Source: Methanoculleus formosensis | GTDB lineage: Archaea > Halobacteriota > Methanomicrobia > Methanomicrobiales > Methanoculleaceae | Length of the DNA: 64,000 bases | Assembly: GCF_025384765.1 (NCBI RefSeq) | Contig: NZ_VHLL01000004.1 | Span: 147,570-211,569, forward strand | Direction: 5' to 3' | In this document: positions 1 to 9,474 of the stretch, one piece after another | How the letters are laid out: the number at the start of each line of letters is the position of its first letter | Numbering within the stretch: position 1 is the stretch's first letter | Notes under the pieces: generated by a model | What the model was told of the DNA's origin: nothing | What the model saw: the letters and a program-made list of their open reading frames with translations, nothing else | Databases searched by the model: none | Translations under genes and position numbers: made by a program

Positions 1-1
1 G

Positions 2-82
2 CGGGAGGCGCAGGCGAAGGTCTGCGAGGGGTGTTATGCGAGGCTGGTGCGGGAGTGGAATAAGGGAGAGGGGGTGCGGTGA
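2..82 (+). CDS. C-terminal end of an unidentified protein (cut by window edge)
   Basis: Reading from base 2 the frame stays open for 26 codons to a TGA at 80-82. The translated tail is charged and carries a C-x2-C pair (CEGC) followed by an amphipathic stretch, as at the end of a small zinc-binding or ribbon-containing protein. The other forward frame examined stops earlier. Base composition is GC-rich, matching the host genes far downstream and not the A+T-rich island that follows, so this probably marks the left edge of the island. Too little is present to name the family. Confidence 0.45.
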   Translation, partial: REAQAKVCEGCYARLVREWNKGEGVR

Positions 83-283
83 GGGGCTCTAATTTCAGTG
101 AGATTTCTCTTCACAGAAGTCCGCATAAACGATTGCGGTTGGACAGGCTTGCCCTGACAAGGCAAATGCGCAGAGGTGCTTGCACAAAACATGATTCACA
201 TATCGATCTGCATGGGGGTTAGTAAGTTTGCACGAGGCAAAGTGATAAGGTGACTCCAGAACACTGAAGTTGTACCTGCTGCT

Positions 284-700
284 ATGGTCGACTGTTATCC
301 CAAAGAAACAAGAAGCCGCGTGATGTCCAAAATCCGATCAAAACAGACACGGCCAGAGATTTTGCTGCGGAAATCACTATGGCGAAGAGGCTGGAGGGGA
401 TACCGGATAAATGTTAAGAACCTTCCCGGCAAGCCGGATATTGTGTTCCGATCCCAGAAGGTTGTCATTTTCGTTGATGGATGCTTTTGGCACAAGTGCC
501 CGATATGTTTTGTTGAACCTAAATCCAATAGAGATTATTGGCTCCCGAAAATAGGAAAGAATATTGCGCGCGACCAAGTTGCCGGTGAGCAACTGCAAAA
601 GATGGGATGGAAAGTCATTCGCATATGGGAGCATGAGATAAAAGAAGATGTGGAGAAATGTGCTGAGAAAATAATTAAGCAGATTTCCTCTAAAATGTGA
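284..700 (+). CDS. vsr: Very short patch repair endonuclease (Vsr)
   Basis: A 138-residue protein with the full Vsr layout. The N-terminal motif has T9-R-S (Vsr binds DNA here), the catalytic aspartate is D52 in P48-G-K-P-D, and the metal/zinc motif G66-C-F-W-H70-K-C72 is followed by W86-L-P-K-I-G-K-N and the late W115-E. Vsr nicks 5' of the T in T:G mismatches that arise when 5-methylcytosine deaminates. Known vsr genes sit beside cytosine-5 methyltransferases; here the matching methylase (drmMII) is at the far end of the same island, so the two probably act as a pair. Length is typical. No strong Shine-Dalgarno site precedes the ATG (an AAGGTGA lies about 30 nt upstream). It is the first gene of the A+T-rich island and reads in the same direction as drmE. 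Confidence 0.93.
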   Translation: MVDCYPKETRSRVMSKIRSKQTRPEILLRKSLWRRGWRGYRINVKNLPGKPDIVFRSQKVVIFVDGCFWHKCPICFVEPKSNRDYWLPKIGKNIARDQVAGEQLQKMGWKVIRIWEHEIKEDVEKCAEKIIKQISSKM

Positions 701-973
701 TGTTCCCACCAATCTACGCTTTGAATCATATGTGCATAATGGCAATCCCAATTCCGAAACCTATTTCTGACAGGGCTCCAATTCCCAATACGAGGGAACA
801 GAACGGACATAGGTTCACATAAATCTCTGCCTAGATCTGAGGATTCGGCAGACGCATATTGGGAGAATATACTATTAAGGCATTGTAGGAGTTCGGTACT
901 CTGGAGTCTGGACAATGGCTATCTCAACTTCAATAAGAAGTCTATCTATCTTCATTCAGTAAATAGACAATCT

Positions 974-3319
974 TTGCTATTTTTTAAGTCAGTTATTGTA
1001 AAGAATAGAAGGGCGTTGCTTGTTTATCCCTCGAATAAGATGACGATAACGCCTCTTCTGGCACTTGAAGCCCTCTATTACCGCCTGCATGAAAAAAAAC
1101 TGCCATCTGGGCGCAATCGGTTGGTGATTTTCAGCAGCCGAGTCGAACTCCGGCAGGACATCAAATATCATTTTACTTCGTTGAGAGCAGGAACGATGCC
1201 CATATATCTCGATGCCTTTCTCTTAGGCAGGGTTACCTCCAAAGGCGAGGTTGTCAACGTAACGCCGAAGAACGGCGAGCCAAAACTAATAATCTCTCCA
1301 GGTGTTGCGGCTCTGCCCAACAGTGATGTCGCAAGGAGCATATTCGGTGCAATTATTGAGGCAACACCAGATATAAAAGAAGAGCAGGCGCAACAGATAT
1401 TTAGATGGGCCCAACTGAATAAAATACCTTGCTTATTTGTTGTATCTCCTGATCCGCCCACTGAATTAGCCCGAACATTGATTGGAAAGGGCATTATCTA
1501 CTGGGGATGGGAACCCGAGTCACTTGTGGAAGACTGTCGGGCTGATGAGGCAAACCTCAAAAAAGGTATTTTCAGCTTAGATCACCCATTCTGCAGAAAC
1601 TACAAAGAGATCCGCAACAAGGCCATTGGTGTTAAAAAAATCATCATACCGGTTAAAGAGCAGAGGCTCAACAAAATGCTCCTAGAGTTGCGGAAAGACT
1701 ACTGGGAGCTCGCACGAGCTGCAGAGTCAACCAACTCTCCACGCGCAGCAGATGTTACAAAAAGACTTCTTGGATGCATCTACGCTCTTGAAGAGATAAC
1801 ATCGCCGCTTGCATACGCGGAAATTGAGCTGAACAGACGATGGGGCACAATCCCAGTGAACCGGCGAATTGCTGCTCTTAAGACTCATTGTGAAGCGATA
1901 CGGACTGAACAGCCCTTCTTTGTCTCCTTTGCGCTTCGCTCCGCAGATAAGGTGCTCGAAGCTTATGGATACATGGCGGACACAAAAACTGGAAAACATC
2001 CAATCATTATTCAGATCATCAAGGAGGCAGTTGCCAATGAAAAATCAGTTCTTTTTGTGTCTAAGAATGAAGCCCTTAATGAAGGGCTGAAGACATATCT
2101 CGAAGTTGAAAAAGAGTTGAGCATCTCAAACCTCAAGAATCAAAGGATTGACTTCATTCCAGTCAGTCAAATTTACAGAAATGTAGCCGATGTAAATATC
2201 GTTGACACTTGTATCCTGTACGGCTGCCCTCGCTATTACCAGAAAGACATACTCTCCTACGCAAGAGCAAGGAGCATTGGAATCATTGCGTATGAGTCTG
2301 AAATTCCCGCAATAAAATACATTCAAAATGAGACAGATAATAGCCTGAGCTTTTTCTCCGATGCCTGCAAGGCAAAAACAATTGAGAGGCTTTTGGGTGC
2401 GAAACCCGACGGGAGAACTCCTAAAAAGAGACCAAGGGAAGAAAAAAAGAACACTGCCCTCATCTTCATCGATCCTCAGGATGCAGAGATGGGAGAATTC
2501 GCTCCCAAAGAAATTTTTTCAGATTTTCTCTCCCTCGATTGGCGCATTGACTTTGAATATGCCAATGAAGCAGAGGCCAAATCAGCGGATCAGCGGCTAG
2601 GGAAAGGTCTCTCTGATGAGATAACCGCTGCAAAGATATCCCTCACTGGAGATCGTTGCATTATACTGCACGCAGAAAAAACAGTCCAGATATATGATAA
2701 CTCTACAGATAAAGTCAAAGATCGTGAGGCAAAAAATCTTAAAAAGGGTGATTTTCTCATCCTTATTGAGAACTCTACCCGAAAATCTCTTGCAGAATCG
2801 GTCATCAGCAAAGTTGAGGCGCACCCTGCGATGATGGAGGCTGTGGTGTATCAAAAGACGTGGGTGCATTATTTGAGGCAAGCCCTTGAGGAGAGTGGAG
2901 ACACCTTCATCGAGATAATTCGTAAACTGCAGGAACATGGCGCCAAAGGCCCGTCTACTCCAGGTGCCATCTTCCAGTGGGTTAACGGGGCGATTATTGG
3001 CCCTCAAGATCTAGAAAACATTCGCAGAATCGGTATTATTTATGAAAAGCCATTTCTCGTAGCGAAATTCGGTGACATTGCACGGGCGATTCAGAGACTT
3101 CGGAACATACATCGCAGCCTCGCCCGAAGACTAAATAAATTGATTCCACAGGCGGGGATCGAGGCAGATCTGAAGGATAAGGAGAACACGGTGATAGACA
3201 AAGAACTCGAACTCTATCTTGAGGATTTCGCAAACATTGTTTCAATTGAGCGTATTGAGGCAGTAGAGATTTTAGAGAACGTCTCATCGGGAGATTTGGA
3301 CAAAGTCACGTATAATTGA
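974..3319 (+). CDS. drmE: DISARM class 2 protein DrmE (N terminus probably frameshifted)
   Basis: A 781-residue protein directly upstream of drmA, in the position and size range of DrmE, the signature protein of class 2 DISARM. I identify it mainly from context. The sequence shows an alpha/beta fold with degenerate helicase-like blocks but no convincing Walker A motif, and a lysine/arginine-rich linker near residues 475-490. The biochemical role of DrmE is not established. TTG at 974 is only the first usable start in this frame. The frame stays open back to base 740 and its translation looks genuine (for example an Asp-Ala-Tyr-Trp-Glu-Asn segment at about 851-868), yet it has no ATG, GTG or TTG there. 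An ATG at 739 lies in the neighbouring frame and stops at 820-822. One extra base in 740-830 would explain this. Confidence 0.72.
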   Translation: MLFFKSVIVKNRRALLVYPSNKMTITPLLALEALYYRLHEKKLPSGRNRLVIFSSRVELRQDIKYHFTSLRAGTMPIYLDAFLLGRVTSKGEVVNVTPKNGEPKLIISPGVAALPNSDVARSIFGAIIEATPDIKEEQAQQIFRWAQLNKIPCLFVVSPDPPTELARTLIGKGIIYWGWEPESLVEDCRADEANLKKGIFSLDHPFCRNYKEIRNKAIGVKKIIIPVKEQRLNKMLLELRKDYWELARAAESTNSPRAADVTKRLLGCIYALEEITSPLAYAEIELNRRWGTIPVNRRIAALKTHCEAIRTEQPFFVSFALRSADKVLEAYGYMADTKTGKHPIIIQIIKEAVANEKSVLFVSKNEALNEGLKTYLEVEKELSISNLKNQRIDFIPVSQIYRNVADVNIVDTCILYGCPRYYQKDILSYARARSIGIIAYESEIPAIKYIQNETDNSLSFFSDACKAKTIERLLGAKPDGRTPKKRPREEKKNTALIFIDPQDAEMGEFAPKEIFSDFLSLDWRIDFEYANEAEAKSADQRLGKGLSDEITAAKISLTGDRCIILHAEKTVQIYDNSTDKVKDREAKNLKKGDFLILIENSTRKSLAESVISKVEAHPAMMEAVVYQKTWVHYLRQALEESGDTFIEIIRKLQEHGAKGPSTPGAIFQWVNGAIIGPQDLENIRRIGIIYEKPFLVAKFGDIARAIQRLRNIHRSLARRLNKLIPQAGIEADLKDKENTVIDKELELYLEDFANIVSIERIEAVEILENVSSGDLDKVTYN

Positions 3320-3328
3320 GGTAACCAC

Positions 3329-6300
3329 ATGCCAGGTTCACAAGGAGCAGACAACCTCGTCCGAGGCAGATTTGCAAGGGCGGTTTTGGCGAAAATTCGC
3401 CGAAGTGTTGATGGATCAGTTTCTGATAGAATTCTCGATGAGAAGCCTTCGAGAAAACTCTTCATTGGAAATTTGAGTCCAAAAAAACCTCTTCCAGCGG
3501 TGTCATCCATCTACTCCAAAATCGCCCCCTCATCCGCCGGCCTTGAGATTTTGATAAATAAAGATGATCTAGAAACCGCTAGGATTCGGATTCGGATCTC
3601 CGGGGTGTTTTACTACAAAGTATTCCCTAAACGGGAAGAGCAACAGGAGATCTACGAGCAGGAAGATACAGGGGTTTACAGTCGAGATGCGGGAGGTCAA
3701 GACGAAGAATTTGAGGGTGAAGAGAGTGATTCTTCAGAGTCGGGGTACCGCCTGAGGACTGCATACAGGAAAATAAAGCCCAACCCTGTCGAAATTGAAG
3801 TTTTCCTATTGGATTTGATAAGTGCTGATTGGCATGGAGCGGGCACATTCCCAGAAGCAGAGCGTCTTGCTACGCAGGCGAGAGAGATTTTTGCAGATGA
3901 TCCCAACAGGTTTCGAAGGCGGGCGCATTCATCATCTGATAGGAGGGATAGGGAGCAGGAGGAGCTCGTCCCCAGATGCGTTCTTAAGGACGAAGAATCG
4001 TGGAGCGGCTTCTTGAACGATTGGGGAACAAGCATCCCCGAGCCGAGTTGGAGTGTCCAGTTGTCATATCGGGCCACAGATTACAGCGATGACTGCATCA
4101 AACTGACCCTGCTTTTGGAAAACGTTGTAGAGGAGAAAAAAGAACAAAACGACGTGGAAAACTCAATATTTGAGACTGAGATGTCTGCTAAGCCGATCAA
4201 CTTTGCATTCCAAGATTATATCCTTGAGTATCTCCGGGATGACTATAAGCATGAGGGAAACATCCATGCAGCCGGAGTTAATTGCTCCATTGTAAAAGAG
4301 GATGGGGTTATCCGCATCGAGCATATGCCTGTATTTGTTCAGAAAAAATACAAATCACAGGAACCGATAAATCTGAACTTCTCCAGCCTTGCGAAAGATC
4401 CAATCCCAGTTCTGATGACTCTCCATCAATTGATGGAAGAAGAGGTTATGAGACTTGAAACTGCATTCCAGAGCCGCACAGATCTGACCGCTAGGGGACG
4501 CCACTGCTTGCGGGATGATTTAGATCAGTTCATTGCAGAGACAAGGCGCTTCAAATGCGGGGTAGAGCGGCTTCAGACTGACGATGAGGCGATGGAAGCG
4601 TTTTCCCTGATGAACAGGGCGTTTGCACAGTCAAGCAAAGGCTTTGATTCATGGCACCTCTTCCAGATTGTTTTTATTGTCATGGAAATACCCGATATCT
4701 TAGCAGCATCAGGACGCGGCAGTTCGGACACAGCAGCTGATGTTGACTTGATATATTTCCCGACTGGGGGAGGAAAGACAGAGGCGTACCTCGGCCTTGT
4801 GGTGTTTACTATCTTCTTTGATCGGCTGAGAGGCAAAAAGGAGGGGGTTTCCGCTATTACAAGATTCCCGCTTCGTCTCCTCTCGCTGCAGCAGCTTCAA
4901 AGAATTGCGGATATCTTCGCCCAAGCCGAGAAGATCCGGAGAACTCACTCGGTTATTGGAGGCCAGTGCTATGCGCCTTTCAGCACAGGATATTATGTTG
5001 GCCAAGGGAACACCCCCAATAAGGTCTATGAGGGCGGTTCGCGATTCAACGGAGTGAAAGATGAGATTACTCCTATCAATACGGATTCAAGCCTGCGGGA
5101 AAAGTATAAAATTATCTCCTGCTGCCCATTCTGCGGTAAAGAGTCTATAGAACTTCGCGGAGAAACCGCTTCGCTTCGAATTATCCATAAATGCACCAAT
5201 CCAGAGTGCGGTGAAGAGATTCCAGTGTATATTTCGGATCAAGAAGTATACCGATATCTCCCGACATTTATTATCGCAACACTTGACAAGATGGCAACTG
5301 CCGCTTGGAGCAAGGAATTCAAGTCGATATTCGGTAAAGTTTCTGGAAAGTGCCCCCAACACGGATTTGTCATAGGGGAACACTGCCTATATAAAAAGAA
5401 GCATTACCACAATGAGGATCCGAACCTCTGCACCGTTGAGCATTACCTGCCCGTAAACCTGTATGATCCGGTTCCATCGTTAATCATTCAGGATGAAATG
5501 CACTTAATAAGGGAATCTCTTGGAACATACGATTCGCATTATGAAACGTTCTTAGAGCACTATATCCAGGAGTTGGCAAAGGGAAAGCCGGTCAAAATAA
5601 TAGGGTCTTCTGCAACGGTGACAGATTACGGGGAGCAAATCCGGCATCTTTACATGAAAAAAGGCCATCAATTCCCTTCAAATCGGTCATTCTATGCCTG
5701 GGAGGATGAGGAGGAAACAGCACGGCTCATTGCTGGTGTCATGCCTCACAATAAAACCGTAATTTACGCGGTGCTGGATATTCTAAAACTGTACTATGAG
5801 GAAATTTATGAACTGAAGAATAATCCTCGCAGAGCGCTTGAGATGAATGTCGGTTTTTCTTCAGAGGAGGAAGTGCGTGCAACTCTCAGAGATTACGATT
5901 TAGGGCTGAGTTACAACCTCGTCAAACTCGAGGGAGACGCCGTTATTCAGTCGATCAGAACTATGGTCAATGTAGATCTCAGAAAGAAAGGCATCCGTGA
6001 AATGGCAACTGCTCCAATGACAGGCGATGTCACGTTTAGCGATGTGAAAGGAGTGCTCTCAACCGTAGAAAGTGAGACACCCGGAGCCAAACTTGATCTC
6101 ATCGTTGCAACGAGCATGATATCACATGGGGTAGATATCGACAAAATGAATTTCATGGTCTTTCGCGGGATGCCGAGGAATATGGCGGAGTATATCCAAG
6201 CCTACAGCCGTGTCGGGCGAAAGTATCCTGGAGTTATATTTGTTGTTTTCAACCCGGCTCGAGAGCGGGATCAGAGTTACTACAAATATTTCGAGAAATA

Positions 6301-6757
6301 TCACGAGTACAAAGACGTTCTCGTTGAACCAGTTCCTCTGAATCGATGGGCAAAATTCGCCGTAAATCGGACACTGCCAGGAATATTCTCTGCCTGCGTA
6401 ATCAACTTCCTTGAGAAATCTCCCGAAGTAAGCCCATACATGTCCGGGGATTTCCGAAAAGCGTTTGAATCAAGGCGGATTTCTATCGCCCAGATTACCG
6501 AATTCGTGCTCTCATGCTATAACTGCAACGGCCAGGATATGGGACCGTATTTTGAAAAATACATCAGAGAGCGAGTGCAGGACTATGTGGATCAAATACT
6601 CAGCACCGATGGTAATCGATTCATTCCATTCGTATTGTCTGACACCCCTATGAACAGCCTCAGAGATATGGATATCCCTATAGAAATTGCACCAACCCGT
6701 GAAAGCTTTGACCCGATGAGAATGGTGAGTGTTCAGTATTCTAGGAGTGTGGAGTAA
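3329..6757 (+). CDS. drmA: DISARM helicase DrmA
   Basis: An 1142-residue superfamily 2 helicase. The first RecA domain has a Walker A loop near residue 477 (FPTGGGKTEAY) and a Walker B/DEAD-like box near 720 (IQDEMHL, typical of DrmA, with E-M-H in place of DEAD). Between them, near 596-625, is a four-cysteine zinc ribbon (CPFC ... CTNPEC). The second RecA domain has the SHGVDID segment near 930 and a motif VI arginine region (YSRVGRKYPG) near 957. DrmA with DrmB forms the core DNA-sensing complex of DISARM. A GAGGT Shine-Dalgarno site lies 6 nt before the ATG, 9 nt after drmE. The stop TAA shares one base with the ATG of drmB, so the genes are translationally coupled. Confidence 0.95.
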   Translation: MPGSQGADNLVRGRFARAVLAKIRRSVDGSVSDRILDEKPSRKLFIGNLSPKKPLPAVSSIYSKIAPSSAGLEILINKDDLETARIRIRISGVFYYKVFPKREEQQEIYEQEDTGVYSRDAGGQDEEFEGEESDSSESGYRLRTAYRKIKPNPVEIEVFLLDLISADWHGAGTFPEAERLATQAREIFADDPNRFRRRAHSSSDRRDREQEELVPRCVLKDEESWSGFLNDWGTSIPEPSWSVQLSYRATDYSDDCIKLTLLLENVVEEKKEQNDVENSIFETEMSAKPINFAFQDYILEYLRDDYKHEGNIHAAGVNCSIVKEDGVIRIEHMPVFVQKKYKSQEPINLNFSSLAKDPIPVLMTLHQLMEEEVMRLETAFQSRTDLTARGRHCLRDDLDQFIAETRRFKCGVERLQTDDEAMEAFSLMNRAFAQSSKGFDSWHLFQIVFIVMEIPDILAASGRGSSDTAADVDLIYFPTGGGKTEAYLGLVVFTIFFDRLRGKKEGVSAITRFPLRLLSLQQLQRIADIFAQAEKIRRTHSVIGGQCYAPFSTGYYVGQGNTPNKVYEGGSRFNGVKDEITPINTDSSLREKYKIISCCPFCGKESIELRGETASLRIIHKCTNPECGEEIPVYISDQEVYRYLPTFIIATLDKMATAAWSKEFKSIFGKVSGKCPQHGFVIGEHCLYKKKHYHNEDPNLCTVEHYLPVNLYDPVPSLIIQDEMHLIRESLGTYDSHYETFLEHYIQELAKGKPVKIIGSSATVTDYGEQIRHLYMKKGHQFPSNRSFYAWEDEEETARLIAGVMPHNKTVIYAVLDILKLYYEEIYELKNNPRRALEMNVGFSSEEEVRATLRDYDLGLSYNLVKLEGDAVIQSIRTMVNVDLRKKGIREMATAPMTGDVTFSDVKGVLSTVESETPGAKLDLIVATSMISHGVDIDKMNFMVFRGMPRNMAEYIQAYSRVGRKYPGVIFVVFNPARERDQSYYKYFEKYHEYKDVLVEPVPLNRWAKFAVNRTLPGIFSACVINFLEKSPEVSPYMSGDFRKAFESRRISIAQITEFVLSCYNCNGQDMGPYFEKYIRERVQDYVDQILSTDGNRFIPFVLSDTPMNSLRDMDIPIEIAPTRESFDPMRMVSVQYSRSVE

Positions 6758-8586
6758 TGCAGAGGGGAAAAAGCCAGGTTCTCTTCCGCTATCTGCCTGA
6801 ATGTGTCATTGATCATTCTGATACGCAGGCAATTGCGAAGATTTCGGCATGGAATTCGATCAGATCTGAGTCAACCAATGAATCCCGCCTAGCATCAGAG
6901 ATCCTGCACCGCCTTGAGCGCTTTGGAAGAAAGCGTGGATACCCTCAAAGCCCTCGCGCAAGTTCGTTTGTATTTTTGGAGCCGAGTGCAATTGAAGCCG
7001 ATCTCTTTCCACTGACGTTTATCTGCAACGAGTGCGGCAAAGCCTACTCATTTGACAGCATTGAGAGATTTAGGAATCAATTCACGCGCAGTGGGTACCG
7101 TTGCACATGCGGCGGCGGACTGAGGCAGTTGGACTTGATCAACTATCACATCTGCGGCAAAGTGTCGAGCTTGCGGGTGCGAGGATGCCCCACTCATGGA
7201 TTCAGTCATATCGTGCTTCAAACCGGCAACAGCAGCCGCATTTCCAATTGGCGGTGGAGGTGTAAAATATGCGGGGTCGAAACGGGCAAGGTGATGGGGT
7301 GGTGTGACGAATGCAATCAACCAATGGAAACCGCTCCGTTCAGAAAAAGCCAAGTGTTCTATCCGCACTCAATTTCATTAATCAATACAAAAGGCATCAG
7401 CAGTTCAGAGAGTTACGACAACCCAGACACTCTTAGACTATACATTGCGCAATACCTTGGAGTAATTTCTCCTGAAGATTACGCCGACTATCAGGACACT
7501 GCTAGAGCCGATTCAAAGCAAGAAGAGGCAGAGCGGATCAGACAGAATATGATACAGAAAGGTATACCTGAAGAGATTATCCGGCAGGTTATCGGCACTC
7601 CCTCCGGTTCGGATCGGCACCAGAGGAGGCAAGAAGCTCTTCAGGAGGCAGAAAGGGGTCTTTCACTTGATAATGATGCTTTAACTGCTATTGTCTCGTC
7701 ATTGCAAAGTTTCCAGGATACGATTGCCCTTCCAGGCTCAAAAGAAGTGAATAAAGTTCTGAGTGAAGCGCAAGCAAGAAACGATCCGAATCTTTCAAGG
7801 ATTGCACGGTTCCCAGATGCTCTCAAGCGGGCCGGCATCAGCGAAGCATACGTTGTAAACGATCTTCCTGTCATCTCTGCAGTCTTTGGCTACTCACGAT
7901 CCACCACAGATCCTGGAGAATGCGTACTCCGCGGATTTGCCCCAGATACTAAGTATCCCGATAAAACACCCGTATACGTCAACCCAACAGAGACTGAGGG
8001 AATTGTGATTGTTTTCGATCGGTGGAGAATTCTTCGCTGGCTTCAGGAGAATGAATTTATTTCGGAGGTCCCAAACAGAAACGACGAGAGAGAACTCAAA
8101 CAATGGTTCCTCAGAAACATTAAAACAAGCGATATCCCAGTTTATGATGAGATCTCAAGTGCTTTTGCAGAGACAAAATTGGTTTACACCCTCATCCATA
8201 CAATATCTCACACTCTGCTGAGAAAAGGCGCCGGCCTTGTGGGCATGGATAAGGACTCACTTGCAGAGATAATCTTCCCAGAAGTCCCTGCAGTTGCAAT
8301 CTACACAAACAATGCCCATGATTTCCAAATCGGCGGCATGCACACTCTCTTTGAGACGGGCATTATCCCTTGGATCGATATGGCCTTTGAGAGCGCTGAA
8401 ACCTGCCTGTATGATCCCGTCTGCATCTCATCTGATGCATCCTGCCACGCCTGCCTGCACATAAGCGAGATATCATGCGTACACTTCAACCGTGATCTCG
8501 GCAGGCACTATCTGGTTGGGCGGGAGAATGAATGCGGCCGCTTGCTGGGATTTTGGGAGCATGAATTTATCAAAAAGGTTGAATAA
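6757..8586 (+). CDS. drmB: DISARM protein DrmB (DUF1998)
   Basis: A 609-residue protein with zinc-binding cysteine pairs in the N-terminal third (CNEC near residue 90, CTC near 117, CKIC near 169 and CDEC near 183) and a C-terminal DUF1998 domain. The DUF1998 domain is recognisable from the HTISHTLL segment near 486 and a cysteine cluster near 548-572 ending in C-x2-C-x6-C. DrmB binds DrmA; the pair recognises single-stranded or unmethylated invading DNA in studied systems. A polar, charged helical stretch around 245-310 probably links the domains. The start codon overlaps the drmA stop by one base, and the stop overlaps drmC by one base in the same way. Length fits the family. Confidence 0.94.
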   Translation: MQRGKSQVLFRYLPECVIDHSDTQAIAKISAWNSIRSESTNESRLASEILHRLERFGRKRGYPQSPRASSFVFLEPSAIEADLFPLTFICNECGKAYSFDSIERFRNQFTRSGYRCTCGGGLRQLDLINYHICGKVSSLRVRGCPTHGFSHIVLQTGNSSRISNWRWRCKICGVETGKVMGWCDECNQPMETAPFRKSQVFYPHSISLINTKGISSSESYDNPDTLRLYIAQYLGVISPEDYADYQDTARADSKQEEAERIRQNMIQKGIPEEIIRQVIGTPSGSDRHQRRQEALQEAERGLSLDNDALTAIVSSLQSFQDTIALPGSKEVNKVLSEAQARNDPNLSRIARFPDALKRAGISEAYVVNDLPVISAVFGYSRSTTDPGECVLRGFAPDTKYPDKTPVYVNPTETEGIVIVFDRWRILRWLQENEFISEVPNRNDERELKQWFLRNIKTSDIPVYDEISSAFAETKLVYTLIHTISHTLLRKGAGLVGMDKDSLAEIIFPEVPAVAIYTNNAHDFQIGGMHTLFETGIIPWIDMAFESAETCLYDPVCISSDASCHACLHISEISCVHFNRDLGRHYLVGRENECGRLLGFWEHEFIKKVE

Positions 8587-9470
8587 TGACGTTTGAAACA
8601 GCATTCAGATTGAAAGATCCCAATGCTGTCCGGAAGACCGAAAAAGCCGTACTGTCTCTGGCAGAGGGAGGGCTCCTCATTAGAGGAGCGGATATACTAA
8701 CTGGAGTTGAGAGGGAGATATCCCTGCCCGTCAACTCCGGCCTGCTGTATGATCTGATCTCAGGCGGCGTTATTGTTAGCCGGCATCCTTCTAGGAATAT
8801 TGAAGATTATTTGTTTGAATTGAATCTCGATGTTGCAGGAGAATTTTTCCAGAGAGAATCTTTTGCAGCGGAAGTTGTGCAACAGTATGAAATGCGCAGG
8901 TCCAGCACGAAGCCGCTTGGGATCTCATATGCAGCGACGGTCCCGATTGAGTTTCCGAATGCCGCTGAAGGCTTTGAGGAGATAGAGCCCGCTTTAATAC
9001 GCCTTGTCACTGAAGCTGAGAGAGACTTGTGGATTGTAAATCCCTTCTTTGATGAATACGGCGCACAGCGCCTCCTCCCTTCAATGATCGGAGCAGCGAG
9101 AAGCGGCGTAAAGATATGGATACTTGGGAGGCAGCTGGGGAGAGCATCTGGACCGGGACCGAATGCAGCTGTCCGGGATGTTGCATCAGTGTTTATTCAA
9201 GAGGAACTGGCGCCCAGGCTTGAGATCAGGGATTTTTATCGCCAGGATGAACAAGGCCATCAACTTTATGCACTCCACACTAAGATGATGATCGCTGACG
9301 AATCGATAGCCTATATCGGAAGCGCGAACCTAACGAGGCACTGCCTCCGCAATAATTTTGAACTGGGTGTCATCCTGAGAGGCGAAGGTGTCCGCCCTCT
9401 TACTGATTTGACAAGAAGCCTTTGGTGTGAAGCAGAATCTATCGATCTAAAAGAACTAGTGGATTTGTGA
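8586..9470 (+). CDS. drmC: DISARM phospholipase D-like nuclease DrmC
   Basis: A 294-residue protein with a single HKD motif near residue 231 (H-T-K-M-M-I-A-D followed by the G-S-A-N box), the signature of phospholipase-D-family nucleases. The matching N-terminal half near 138-180 keeps the fold-like pattern but lacks a second HKD, so the active enzyme is expected to be a dimer, as with bacterial Nuc. In DISARM, DrmC is a nuclease that is dispensable in some tested systems. ATG at 8586 shares its A with the drmB stop, so translation is coupled. The gene for the DUF2075 nuclease-helicase follows after 4 nt, so both belong to one transcript. Confidence 0.93.
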   Translation: MTFETAFRLKDPNAVRKTEKAVLSLAEGGLLIRGADILTGVEREISLPVNSGLLYDLISGGVIVSRHPSRNIEDYLFELNLDVAGEFFQRESFAAEVVQQYEMRRSSTKPLGISYAATVPIEFPNAAEGFEEIEPALIRLVTEAERDLWIVNPFFDEYGAQRLLPSMIGAARSGVKIWILGRQLGRASGPGPNAAVRDVASVFIQEELAPRLEIRDFYRQDEQGHQLYALHTKMMIADESIAYIGSANLTRHCLRNNFELGVILRGEGVRPLTDLTRSLWCEAESIDLKELVDL

Positions 9471-9474
9471 GAAA

